From contig NC_059481.1 of NCBI RefSeq assembly GCF_018139145.2, positions 14,310,368 through 14,374,367 on the forward strand: a DNA stretch of 64,000 bases, read 5' to 3'. Below the pieces are notes generated by a model. It was not told the origin of the DNA, did no database searches, and saw only the letters and a list, made by a program, of their open reading frames with translations. The position numbers were made by a program, and so were the translations under genes. Below are positions 50,819-63,200 of this stretch, in pieces; the stretch's first letter is position 1; the number at the start of each line of letters is the position of its first letter. The stretch comes from Gymnogyps californianus. Taxonomy: Eukaryota > Chordata > Aves > Accipitriformes > Cathartidae.

Positions 50819-52045
50819 GGTGACTGATGAGATTAAGGAACTTTGTGGGTTTGGTGGGGTGGTGGTTGTTTTTATTCCTGGCTGTAAGGGTGACATTTAT
50901 GGAATATGGCTAAGATAGTTAAAATAAGTGTAGAGGAATGAGCAGTGATTACCAGTTGGCTAAAATCAGGGCTCGCTCAAGCTTAAGGTTGTGTTGATTG
51001 CAAGAGGATGACAAGCATGCATTATCATCTTCATGTCTGAGATAAAGAGGATTTAGTTTGAATTCAAATGAATTAAGGAGATTTAGGTTTGCTTATATCA
51101 GGAAGGAAAGAACTGAGACAGAGGATTCTGTCTGTCCTGTTTTGGAAACAAAAAGCTCAAGGTGAGAGTGAGTGTTGGTAAATATAAGGTCCTGTGCTGA
51201 ACCTATCTGACGTATAAGGACTGATGTGGATTTAGTGCAGATCAGATAAAACTAAACTTCCAAGGAATCTTGAATGTTGGCTCTTATTGAAATTACTATA
51301 TTGTTGTAGCTGGCCCTCAAGACTGATGTCAGTGGATCCAAAGAGATCTACTCAAGCTACAAGTGTCTGGGCTACAGCTTCAGTTCTCACTAGTGCAGTG
51401 AAAGTAGCTCAGTTTGTTTAGGTGGTGCAGAAACAATAACAGCAAAATCCCTTAAATAATTGTTTAGATAATATCGGTCATTTAAGATTGTATTCACTGC
51501 TACTAATTAAATTGTAGGTCTAACAAGCTAAGAGGTAAATTTTGGCACCGTACTAAACCACAACAATTATTAATGTAATTAAATTTAGTTATCTGTGTAG
51601 ATTAGCAGAATGGTGCATTTAGTATAGCATAAGCACGTAGCTTAATCTGTGTTGTGTAATGGTGTATAACATAAGAAAAACCATCACTTTTTCCCTTGAG
51701 CAAAACAGCAGTAAGAAGAGAGGGTGCCTCAAAGGTACACTTTGTGGCATTAGAACAGAAATTGCTGATTGATAACAGAGGAAACTTAATACTCTTATTC
51801 TGCCTTACTATCTTTGTAGTAAAGCCAAGCTCTTAGAAACAGTTAATTATATTTTCAATAAAAATATTTAGATGACAGCTGTAAGCCTTCATCATTTCTA
51901 CACAGATGTTACAGAACTCTTTTGTTGTTTCAGTATGTGTAAATAGGGAAGTTAAGATGAACAAGTAAGAACAGATCTGACATCCTTAAAGTTACTATCA
52001 GCAAAAGCACTGGAAAGACAAGACAGGTTGTTTGGTCTCAGCCCC

Positions 52046-52046
<1 letters not shown>

Positions 52047-52082
<36 letters not shown>
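52047..52082. repeat. Poly-C run of 36
   Basis: 36 uninterrupted C on the plus strand. Runs this long mutate quickly, can form a G-quadruplex/i-motif pair and are often mis-sized by sequencing, so the stated length may be an assembly estimate. A minus-strand frame crosses it and reads as poly-glycine, which is an artefact. Confidence 0.9.
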
Positions 52083-52085
<3 letters not shown>

Positions 52086-52974
52086 TTAACTGAACATGAT
52101 GTGAGTTATTGGTGAATTGTTGTGCCTCAGTCAGTATTTCTCTACAGGCTGCACGTGCCTCATAGCATGTGTGGGTAGGTAGTAGCTGAGACACACTGAA
52201 GAGAAGGGGAAAAAAAAACAACCCCTTTTTGCCTACCTGTTAATAAAACCTGGTTATTAATCAAGGTTTGAAATCCATTTAGGCCGTGCTACTCTGGTTA
52301 GCAGTTCTGTGTAAGAATATTTAGGCTTTTTCTTCACTCTTCAAAGGTGAGGGATTGATGAGAATTTCCCATTGCCAGTATTGAAGTCCTTAATAACCTG
52401 CTGCCATGTGTGGCCAGCGCATTGCAACGATCCCTATTGAATCAGCTAGCTGAAGTGAACTAAATATTGTCAGCATCCTGGAGGCACTTTACTGATCCTG
52501 GAATCAGACTTCATCTTTACCACTTCTCAGGTAGCTTCTCTAGTTGATGCATGTTGGTGCTTGCTGTGCTACCAATGTGGTTGGCTTTGGTTGGAAACAG
52601 CTGGCGAGGATTACCTTCCTCTAGGCTGTCACGCTGGCTTTTACAACTGATTTTTGGCAGGGTGAAGGATTGAGCTACGTTCTGCGGCCAGGGAAGATGC
52701 TGACATGGCTAATTCCCATCCTTTTGTGGCTTTGCAAACTCGCTGCCAAATGGCTGCAGTTCTGAAGAGCTGCGCTGTATACAGAGGAAATGGTTCTCTT
52801 CAAGCCTATGGGTTGCTGGGGATTTTAAAAAGGTTTTCCAGGGATCGTAGACTTTTATTGAGCAGTGTTTGAAGACAGGTTCTGTTTTGGACTTATGGTT
52901 TAATGTATATATTTTCATGAAATGTGTTAGTAACAGATGTTCCTTTGGGAAAATAAACCTGTCCCTTGACAGTT

Positions 52975-53028
52975 GGGGTTTTTTTTTGTTGGTTATTTTT
53001 TGTTTGTTTTTTTTTTCTTTTTTCTTTA
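52975..53028. repeat. T/G-rich low-complexity tract
   Basis: T-runs broken by single or double G. It is the opposite strand polarity to the A/C-rich tracts. Confidence 0.75.
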
Positions 53029-54618
53029 GCTCATGTGTTTGTGATTAAGACCTATTCTGTCCCACCAAGAACACTGTTTGGCAGTGCTCTTGTACTGTGT
53101 CCTTTATTAACAGTGAAGTAATAATACACTGTAAACAATTTCAAGCAAGCTGAAGAGCAGGACAATGCCATCCACATGTGCTGTACAATGAAAAATCCTG
53201 AAGCAGGAATTGGGGGACTTCCTATGGAAGTGACAGTGCATTCTCAACACATCTCTTCACGTCAAGTATAGTCATGTATTCTCCACAGGGACTGAGAGGT
53301 GATGTTTATACACACTCAGTTGCTGATTTGTTCATAATACTTCGAGTTATTTGTCCTTGCCTTCATACATACTGTAGTTTTGTGGTATTTTTAATACAAA
53401 GCTGAAAAAAAAATCTGATATTTAAAATATGTATTTTTAACTGTTAACTCTGTTTAAGTCTGTTCCTTTGTTTCCTTCCTCAAAATTTATTTTCCGTAAA
53501 TAAGCGCAAGGTAAGGTCTTGACAGGGCTGTTTACTTTTAACAACAAATTCAACAGCATTATATAACAGACTTATTTGTGACAGTGAATTTGAAATATAT
53601 AGTTGTGAATATTCACAATGGAGATGAAGGTTCTGCTTATCCTCTGGGGAAGCCCATAACATACCATGTACCTGACAGTCCAGCCAGAATAGCTGGAAAT
53701 TTGATTATTCAATACTGCAATGCACTGTGTGCAAGCATTATTTACAGAATGGTTCACAAGTAATATTTAATCATGCCTTTCAAAAAAATCATTCAACCTG
53801 CCTGAAAAGGCAGACAAATATCAATGCAGGTTTTGCTTAGACTATGTTATTTTTTGACTGGCTAGCCTCATAGGCAAAACAGTACAGAAGATGTCTATAT
53901 ATTAATGCATAGAAAACAAATGCTTGCAAGGAAACCTCTAAGTGTGCAAACCTGTATTTTTGGAAACATCTAACAGTGTGCAAGCCTCTTTTGTGTGATG
54001 AGATAAAAAGAAAACAAGCAATAGGTGTGAGCTCTCTCATGATCTACTGTAGTTGGTCTTGATCCAAGCTCTCAGTTGACCATTATCCAGTAACATGCCA
54101 GGAAAAAAAGCTATAACTCATTTATTTTAAAGTGTTTGGTAAAACTTTCCCTGAATTAGCCTAATGGGAGGATATTCCACTCTGAGAAGTGTTTTTTGTA
54201 TTTGATGCCTCTGTAAAATGAAGTCTGTCCTGTTATTCCCCAGCTGCACCAGAATCCTCTGGTTTGGACAACAAAACTGTTGTCCTGTCCTCATCAAACA
54301 AGTAACTTCAGCCTTGCCAAGGCAATGTGGGAATGAGGTGGCAGCAGCGTCCAGGAAAAAAGGAATCTGGAGACTTTTCCCTAAATTATCATTTACCTAC
54401 TAGACTCATTCTTATCTGTTGTATCAAGTACTCAAAGGTACTTGATTTGACTCAGAATCAAAATCAGACCTTAAAATTAGACAAACACCCAGGCACCAAT
54501 TGCCAAGCTAGTAATGAATTCAGTGCACCAAAAGCGAGAGCCAGGGAGCCATTGAAACGCAAGGTAATGTCCAGAGCAGGATACCGGCTTCATGAGTTCA
54601 TCCTAACCATGGTGGCTG

Positions 54619-54651
54619 ATGTGTGTGTGCACGTGTGCGTGTGTGCACGTG
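54619..54651. repeat. 33-nt alternating purine-pyrimidine run with two CACGTG sites
   Basis: Every step alternates purine and pyrimidine, mostly GT with GC and CA steps, so Z-DNA formation is possible under supercoiling. CACGTG occurs at 54630-54635 and 54646-54651. This hexamer is the palindromic E-box bound by MYC/MAX- and USF-type factors (established). The repeat could equally be a slippage product with no role. Confidence 0.8.
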
Positions 54652-55619
54652 AGTGATTCATGCCTGAGGCTGCTGGGTGATGTCCTGCAGTGAGGGCAGA
54701 TGAAGGAAGGAAGAGAGGAGGGAGCGGGAATGTGGATGGAACAGCAAACCACAAAAACATCTCTTTGATCTCTGGGGGTAAGAAAAGAGCACTTAACAGT
54801 GAAAGGATGGGAGTGGGGAAAACTGTCCAGCTGATCTATTTGTAAGCTAAATTGTAGGACCCTAAAGAAGCAAGCATAGTAGTTATGATTACATGGTACC
54901 ATAACCACATTTCAGAAGTATTGAACAAACATATAATAACTAATTGCACATTTTTTCTATAAACTTCCAAACCGCCCTCAAGCATAATGTTTCACCCCCT
55001 TCCTCCTATTACCTTAGTTACCCAATGCAATGGATTTAGAGAAATTCTACAACTAGAGTTGATTGGGCGTTTTCATAGTCTTGGATAGCTTGTTTCATGA
55101 TGTATCATAACCTGTTTTTCTGAAGAAAATTTTATTTTCTTTGATCATTTGGAGCCATTTTTCAGAAAAGGTCCCTCACTCATCTCTTTAGATTCTTTGT
55201 GGTTACACAGTGTGCGAGCTGTGCTGTGTTTAACAGCACATATGGTGTGTTGAGACTGACATAATTCCAGGGCTGTGCCACCATGTGGTATGTAAAAAGG
55301 GAATTAGGGATGAGCATATTGTTTGTTGCCAAAGAAATAAAGTCTGAATTCCTTCCTGAGAGTTATAGTTCCTGACGTGTTGGCACTGCTTGAGAGCTCA
55401 AAACCATGAGACAGAGCAGGGAATCTTACAGTGAAGACTAGCCTTCCCCAGGGCTGTGCAGAATACGTCCTCTGGAGACATCAGAAAGTCCAGGAAAGCT
55501 CCATCTGAACTTTGTGTTTCTTCATGCTCTCCTCCCTTTCCTCTCTCTCTCATTTCTCCACTTTTGAAAATGTTCACCTCTCTGGCAGCCATATGAAAGA
55601 GAATAACATTTATTTTGAT

Positions 55620-55664
55620 CACTGAGCTTCAGTCTGAGATTGGGACTCAGACTGAAGCCTAGTG
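55620..55664. repeat. Strong short hairpin, 13-bp perfect core stem
   Basis: GCTTCAGTCTGAG at 55626-55638 pairs perfectly with CTCAGACTGAAGC at 55646-55658 around the 7-nt loop ATTGGGA. Past two non-pairing positions (A/C and G/T), a further CACT/AGTG stem extends it to 55620-55664. The sequence is mixed in composition, so chance is unlikely. It is shorter than a normal pre-miRNA. A replication template switch or a transposon terminus are alternatives. Confidence 0.82.
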
Positions 55665-57254
55665 GGCTGGACATCAGCCCTGGGACTGCTATGGAACAGG
55701 CTGATATAGTACTTTTCCCTCTTGACTGCTCCCAAATTGCTGAAAAAGTGGCACAATATCATATTATTTTGGAGTGCAACCATTTGGTCTTGTCAACCTG
55801 ATGGGATTTTTTTCAACTGCAGGAAGGTGCCATGGATGTTAGTGGAGCGGCAGTATAGGAGGTGATGGGAATTGTAAGCCTTTGTCTGAGATCCTGCTTA
55901 GTACCTCCCTTGCTGTTAGTTGACTGGCAGCACCAAATTCTCTGGCTTTTGAAGTTATTAGAACATATTTGTATTTCTAGAGAGAGAAAAAATAGCAGTC
56001 ACTCTAGATTAGCTTTTCAGTTAGTTTTTTTGATTCACTCAAGAAAACGTTAAATAATGTTATAAACAGAATCCATATGAATGTTTTCATTCTTCCTTCC
56101 ATTGTTTTCTATATGTTATATTGCTGCAAAGGAGATTACTCTTTGCAGCAGTGCAAGACGTTGAATCCTTCAGAGTCCTATGCAAAATGTTGCCCTGTGG
56201 CATTTCAGCACAACACAGTGCAGCTTGTTGCCTTTAAACTATGGGTTTTTTTCCGATGTTCCTATCTAAATGTGCCTCCCTCTTCCTGGAAAATTAAGTG
56301 GTTTAAGTCCAAATGGGAGTATGTGTAGACTGCAGACTGTAATGTTCCTTCATGTTTTCTCAGATGGACTTTTCTGACATTTCTCCTTAAGGCACAGGAA
56401 GTAGCTGTGATATTCACAGGCTTTTCACCTTTGAAGGAGTGTAGAATTGGGGGATGGATTATTTTTTTTAAGATAGAAAGCAAAGCAAATCACTATTATA
56501 ACAGTTCTTGTTACTGCATCCACAAAGTGCATAAGGGTACATTGTTCTCATGTAATGACTTGACTAAAAGGATGTTGGAGCTCTTCAAAGATTTGTGTCA
56601 TGCCAAGCTAACTTGTTGCATCTATCACTTGGTTCTGCCATTTTGCTCCACAGCTGAAATTCTCCCCATCCTGACGCTAGGGGATGCATGAGGCTATGCT
56701 TTGTCCCCTGACACAGCCATCCTGCTGCAAAGTTTCACACCTTTCCTTATCTCAAAGGAGAGTCCCAGCTTCCTTCGAACACACACCTTTCTTACAGTAA
56801 CAAACTTGTTGCTTTAGGAAAACTATGGCATCTCTCAATTTCCTTTTTATTAGCTGCTTTGTTAGGATTTTTTGCTGGCATTGTGCCAAGAAGGTCTGTC
56901 TTTTTACAACCAAAGATAAACTTGTTACTTAAACTTTTTTGGCATAAAAGTGAATTTGCATAAATATGATTTTTTTTTTTTCTGGTGCTAGCAAGTCTGA
57001 TGACTTAAAATGGAAACCTTTTTGGTTCTGCTGGTGCCCATTCCTGACCGTGCAAATGTATAACTGAGGAGATAATGAAGAAAAAAAAAATTAATTAAAA
57101 AAACTGAATTTATTAAAGATGTCATTCAACTCTGTAGCTGCTAGTTTCTCTTCTATGGCTTTTTCAAAAAATTGCTTACTAGAAGAACAACTATCACACT
57201 GAGGAAAAGAATTAGGGCTATTTCAAGCATATTATTTCACTGTTTCTTGCCAGT

Positions 57255-57280
57255 GGGAGACTCAGGGAGGGGGTTGGGGG
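57255..57280 (+). other. G-quadruplex motif
   Basis: G-runs of 3, 3, 5 and 5 with loops of 7, 1 and 2 bases match the G3+N1-7 pattern. It stands alone in AT-rich DNA, with no gene start seen nearby. Confidence 0.7.
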
Positions 57281-58842
57281 TTTACAGTGGCTAGACAGAC
57301 CATTAAATTGGTATTAAACACTTTTCCATATGAAGGAAGTCCCCTTCTGCCAAAAACCCAGGAGCAGGGGGATCGGTTTCAATGCAAGTACTGCTGGGAT
57401 GGGGCTAGATAAACTTTGAAAAATTAAGAGGTCACTGGGGTCAGGGTGCAGGCTTCAGAGCCCGTCTGGCTGGCTTCCTCATAGACTCTTGGAGAGTTGG
57501 CACACCAAAGCAGCATGACGTCCTGCATAAACATTTGATCCTCCTGACCAGTTTTTTCCGTGGTATTAACTTTCTTAACAGAAAAGAAGTATATAAAATT
57601 GACCAAAGCTGTTTTATATCAATTTTCACCATGCAGAGCCACAGAAAGATTCCTGTGTTGTGTCCAAAACAAAAGGGAGGGCAAAGGGAGAAAAGAGCAG
57701 GTTGCCAACCTACTTGTATAGATTCACAAACTGCTCTAGTTCCTAAAATAGCAGCACAATGCAACAGAGGGCTCCTCTGAAACTATGATAAAATGCACTG
57801 CTATTGATTTTTCAGCCGGTTAATCAAATGGAAAAGATAAATAATATAAACCCTACAAATCTGGAAAGATAGGAAGGGACACTAAAGAATTGCTTTAAAA
57901 CCTCAATCAAAGAAATGTTAGAGGGCTGGCTAAATCTCCAAAGCAAAGAGAACCTAAATGGAGCAACAGTGTCAGGATTGGAGGCCAAGAGAGACAGACC
58001 CTGGGTTGAACAGGGAGTTAGCACTGCATGATGAAGGGCACAGGTATACTTTCATGTTGCTTTTCTGTGTCCTTGACTTTGGGGCCACAAGTCAGTCCCA
58101 TGGCAGCTAGTACAGTTCCAGGCCTGCTTAAGCTGCATGTTGTCCTCTGGTCCCTGGAAACCATGGTATCTCTTGAGACCACTATGTACAGTGCAGTCAT
58201 TCTTTCTGTTTGGAAACAGAGACAACTAAGGGTAGCAATGTCCTGGCTAAACTGAGTAAGGTGAGGCTGAAGCCTTGGCTGGCTGGATATGTTTCACTTT
58301 CCTGGAAGCCAGAGCCAAGAATAATTAAGGATTTGGCCCATAACTTCTATTGTTAAGAACATCTCTTCTGCCTGGCTTGACTTTCATTCACTGAAAAACA
58401 ATGTTTCAACTTCAAAATACTGATCTCAGTTCAGGAAAAAGAAACAAGCAGAAAATCTTTGCTGTGCTGTCATAAATTTCCCTTATTATATGCTGGCGTT
58501 TTGGTTATGCTTTAACATAAGATCTAGGTTCTGGAAATGAACTAATGATGTTCCTCTTCTGAGCCTGACCATGAGAAAGTGCATTAATGTTCCTGTATGC
58601 AGCGCGGCCTAAACTTGGTCTGCGTTCTATACGGGAATCCACCAGTGCAGAGCTTTGTGCTTGGAGGTAGCTCTGCTAATTTCCTGGGGAATTTGTGTGG
58701 TATAGCTGCGATAGATGGTATTGCAGTAGCGGACCTTAACTCAGAGAGAATTTGGAGCCATTAAATAGTGAAGCAGCTCAGGACTCTGCATTGTCAATAC
58801 AGGATCACGATGGTTTGTTAAATCTGTTGGTTTGTTGTATTT

Positions 58843-58858
58843 AAAAAAAAAAAAAAAA
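58843..58858. repeat. Poly-A run of 16
   Basis: Uninterrupted A run preceded by T/G-rich sequence. No retroposon body was recognised. Confidence 0.8.
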
Positions 58859-60186
58859 GAGTTGCTTTCTATTTTACATCTGGAAATTTTTTTTTCATAA
58901 ACATAACTCCATTTGCAGAGCTGTTTTGCTGTTTCTGTAAAACAGTGGTGCCTGCCCTCTTGCCTACAGCTATACAACCCTTTCTGGAAATCTTCAAGGA
59001 CTAGATGCTACAACCCTACACCTACAGTGTGACCAGAAGGAGTTCTGTTCCTATAGCTGCATGACAGTTTGGTCATAACATGCATATGTACATACAGGTA
59101 ATGGTACAGGACTGGCAGCTTGCTATGGATTCATACCTTTCATACGATCAAAATGCACTTTGGAGGTGATAGGCTCATGTTTGGAAGCATATGCATTCCT
59201 GCCATAAGGCTGGAAAAAAATTCATTACATATTGGAGATGTTTGGGTTTTATTGCATAAAACATCCAAATCTGGTTATCTGAATAAAGAGGGACATTCCA
59301 GGTGACATTCCATTCCATGATGTGACCCCTGGTGAGATAGTAATAAAGGAAGAGACTCTAATGACACAGAAAACCAGTGAATGCAGCACATGGGGGGGAA
59401 GCAGGATCAAATGACATGACAAAGGCAAGCAGAAAAGATTTAATATGTTGTACTAAAAGCTGAAAATAACTCAAGGAGATGATAAAATCTACAGCATGGG
59501 GGTGGGGGGAGTAGAGCTTAACGAAAAGAGCAGTGGAGACCACAGAAATTACCATAGTCCATTTTTATTTTAACCACTTACAGGAAGCTGATGAGTCACC
59601 TCTTCCAGAGCTCTTTGATTTATTAGTGAGGTGAGTTTCCTGCTATGGAAATTAGAGCCAGCAGAACTGCCAAAGAGGGAGGAAGAGTGTGCACAGACAT
59701 CTTTGTAAGCTCTGTAAGAAGGAGGAGGAGGAGGCACCCCATTTGGCTGGGGAGAGGAACGTGCCAGAGTCACAGAAGTCAGAGAGCAAGGGTTATGTTA
59801 GCCCTCAGAAAGTGAAAAATAAAATAATATTGCCAGAATTTCAGATACAGAATGGACACAGGTAAATGAAGCATTCTGAATTTAACTTATTTTTGTGGAT
59901 TTCTCAGTGCAGAAAATTTCACTCTTGAAACTATATTGCTCTGGTAGGTCACTGGAAGGTCAGCTGTCCAATAAGTTACAGAGCTATGTTAATTTGTTCC
60001 ACGTTGGGCCTGAAGTCTACAATTAGGTGAAACAGAATTTTATGGAAACTTCTTTACTGAAGTAAAAGCTCAGATTTTCAGGTCCTGTCATCTGCGTGCA
60101 CTTTCTGGACCTGACCAGCAGTCCTGCCGGAGAGCTTGGAGACCTTCTGGTAGAAAGATGTTGAAATGTATATTATTTTTTTATAT

Positions 60187-60252
60187 GGTTTTGGTTTTAA
60201 CACAGGGTTTTTGGTTTGGTTTTTTGGGTTTTTTTTTTTGTTGTTTTTTTTT
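60187..60252. repeat. T/G-rich low-complexity tract
   Basis: Long T-runs separated by GG or GGG. The complement is A/C-rich like the tracts at 47.7 and 50.7 kb, but in opposite orientation. Confidence 0.78.
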
Positions 60253-63200
60253 AATTAATATCTTCCCACTTGAAAACGTTCTCAGAAGCTGTAACTGACA
60301 GAGAAGCCCAGCAAAAGGTTAAAACACTTCTAACAAAAATGCAGCCCAGCAGGCTGCATGCATGTATCTGACTGTGTATTGTTTGCCCCTCTGGGGAAAA
60401 GGACAGGTCACTTAGAGGCGACAGACCTTCTTCCTTAGCTCAAGTGCTTGAGGCTTTGAACTGAAGTATTTTTATAGGTAGATGTGTGGGTATTGTTACA
60501 AATAGAGACTGTATTGAGCATTAGCAGTACAACAGGATAAAGCTCTGTGTAAAATAGTCTTGAATAATTACACAGCTGTAAATAAGATTGTTCTCCATGT
60601 TCACTCATCCACATTGTCAAACATCCTTTCTAACTGTAGAAATTCACATTATCTGAAGCAGTGTTCACAGAAAACCAACAGAAGACCAGCTTGTAAATGT
60701 TTTTTCAGGCTTGACTGGGGTTCAAACTGGCACCATGTGTTCAAATACCTCAGTTTCCATGAAGCTGGTTTCCATTCTGAGCTTTGCAGATCAGGCCAGC
60801 CAAGTTATTGACCAGGCATTATTCATCCTCACTAGCTTAGATAAAACTTTCATCATCATCATGTTAATATTTGTTATGTGGGTTCATGTTATGATTTTTT
60901 TTTCCAATTTCCTGTGCTTCTTCAATAACTCCTCAATTTCTTGCAAGCCTTAATTTGAAACTATTTAAGTTTATTATTTCAACTTCCAAAGATGATTATT
61001 TGGCATTGAGTAAACAACCTTAGCTATGCACTTGCTGACATTCCTCCATAATAACTCTCTGCCCCTATTTTATCACTTATGGAATTGCTTTCTAATCCTT
61101 TTCATGAGTCTTTTTTTAAAATAGCTTTCTTATATAATAGATAATAACATTTGTTATAAAATGAAAGTAAAACCAATTAAATCTGCCTTATTGTACTTAC
61201 AAAAGATTGATGTGTGTAAAGTCTAACAGCTTATTTGGGGATTTTAATCTAAAAGTGCCCTGCAATAACATTCTCTTGTGTTCTGGGAACTAGCTGTAAT
61301 AGAGAAGCCACTGCCTGCAGAGATGCTGAACTAAATTAAAGTATTGTGTGCCGGTATTCTAGCATCTGCCTCATACGTTAATCTCTGCAAAATGCTTGAA
61401 AATACCCTAAAGTAGCAGCCATTTCTTTGTTTAAGTTTGAAAGCTTTTTGTATCTGTTCTCATTAATGCTGTAGTGCAGAAGATTCACTGTTCAGTAAAT
61501 GAATTGAACAGAAGCTTCTGCAAACCAAGAACAGATTGCAATTTTCCCATTTCAGTCTCCATTTTATTTTTGTTGTTTGTAAAGGATTTAAATTTGAGCT
61601 CTAGGGACCTAGGTTTTACTATGCTTGCTTCAACATATGTGTTCCCTGCTAGAAAGAAGCAAAATAGTTGGACTTAAATGAATACTGCAAAAATTTAAAT
61701 ATAATGCTGTCTGAATGAACGAGGATTTCTTACCCTACCTCAGTCCTCCTCTTGAGTTATATTTGCATATATGAGACTTTAAGTGTATGGTTTCTCTGAA
61801 AGGTGGGTTCTGAAAATGCTTCATCTTCATTGTAAAGTCTCTCATTTTTCTTCTCCTTTATAACATTTTTGTTCATCCAGCCCTGGATCAGAAACAATAC
61901 CATGTGATTTACAATTGTATATGACATAAATAGTTGAAGCTGTAAGAGCAGCATGTAGTAAACAAACAGGCTGTAGGCAGTAATATATTTGAATGCAGGA
62001 TTTTTATGCATGAATAATCCATGAGTTTATAAAAATCAGTCTGTTTATAGATAATTTAGGAATAGAAGAATGCTTTAATTCATGAAATAAGTTATCTTCT
62101 CCAGCTTAAAAAAACAATTCCATGAAATGCGAGAAAAAAAATAGTTGTGACGTACAGATTTGCCAAACTTAGCTGTTGCTATTTCAGAAAATAAAGTATG
62201 CATTCATTAGGACAAGGCCTGCAAATAGAGTATGTATCTCCGAGTGCCCTCCCCTAGCTGCTGATCTGTGCAGTGGTACCTAAGCTGTAGGTGAACATCC
62301 TCCTGCAGCTGCAGCTCTGCTGGTTGAAAATGTTATTCCAGCCGCTTGTTCCTTTCCCCTGCCTGGACATTATACTCCTTCTAGAGCTGCTGGAGGAGCT
62401 CCTCTTGCAGCCGCTCCTCAATCCATTTCTGACAAAGTGAATGGATTGGCAAAAACACGTTATTTAAATTGTTTAGCAGGTTATGTACATGAGCAGTTTC
62501 ACTAGCAGATCTGAAGGGACAGTTATGACTGGAATAAGAAAATGATGGGTGTCCATCACCTTGCTCTGTCTCTGGCCCAGTGAATAAGTTAAGTATTGTC
62601 ACGCCAAGTAAATCATCAGTAAGAGGAGAAATGGCAGGATGTGCACCCTTGCACACAGTACAGCCCTGCTTAGAGATGCCCTTGGAGTGTCTGGGCAATC
62701 AGCGCAGAGTGTAGGAAGGCTTTCTATTATACAAAAGAGACAACATCTATTTGTCAATCTAGCCTGAAAGAATGCAGGTGTTTCAGAAATAATGATTATG
62801 ACATTTCTGAGCCTTTTTCTTCAGCCAGAGGTATCTGTTGAATTTGAACTAAATTATATCCACAGTTTATGACTGATTTGAAAATTATTTTTATAACTAA
62901 GAAACTCATTTCCTTCTCCAAACAAAAAAAGAAAGTCCATCAACTCCCTTCCCATCTGAGCTCTTTTCTGCTTCTGATGCAAATTTCTTTAATGGTTTAT
63001 AACAAGCTCTGTATGCCTTTCACCTTAGGTCTCACATACTTAAAAACAATAGTTGCAAAGGAGCTCTATTAGGATAAATTAATATCTTGGAGTGCTTGCA
63101 ATAAGAGAAGTCCTTTACTAGTTTTAAGTAGGAATAGTAAAAGCTAGTTTTAAAACGCTTACAAAGGAAACAATTTGAAATAGGAAATCAGAAAAGGACT

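Noticed and set aside
51952..52221. Minus-strand frame with poly-glycine
   Set aside because: It is a translation of the poly-C run only.
55620..55664. Pre-miRNA
   Set aside because: At 45 nt the hairpin is shorter than normal pre-miRNA stems and leaves little room for a 22-nt duplex. It is kept only as a structural element.
59570..59773. Minus-strand frame with a PPPPP segment
   Set aside because: The prolines come from a GGAGGAGGAGG simple run. The remaining residues are not recognisable.
62381..62698. Minus-strand 105-codon frame ending in EERLQEELLQQL
   Set aside because: The coiled-coil-like tail comes from CTCCTGCAG-type repeats. The rest has no domain, and no splice partner was found.
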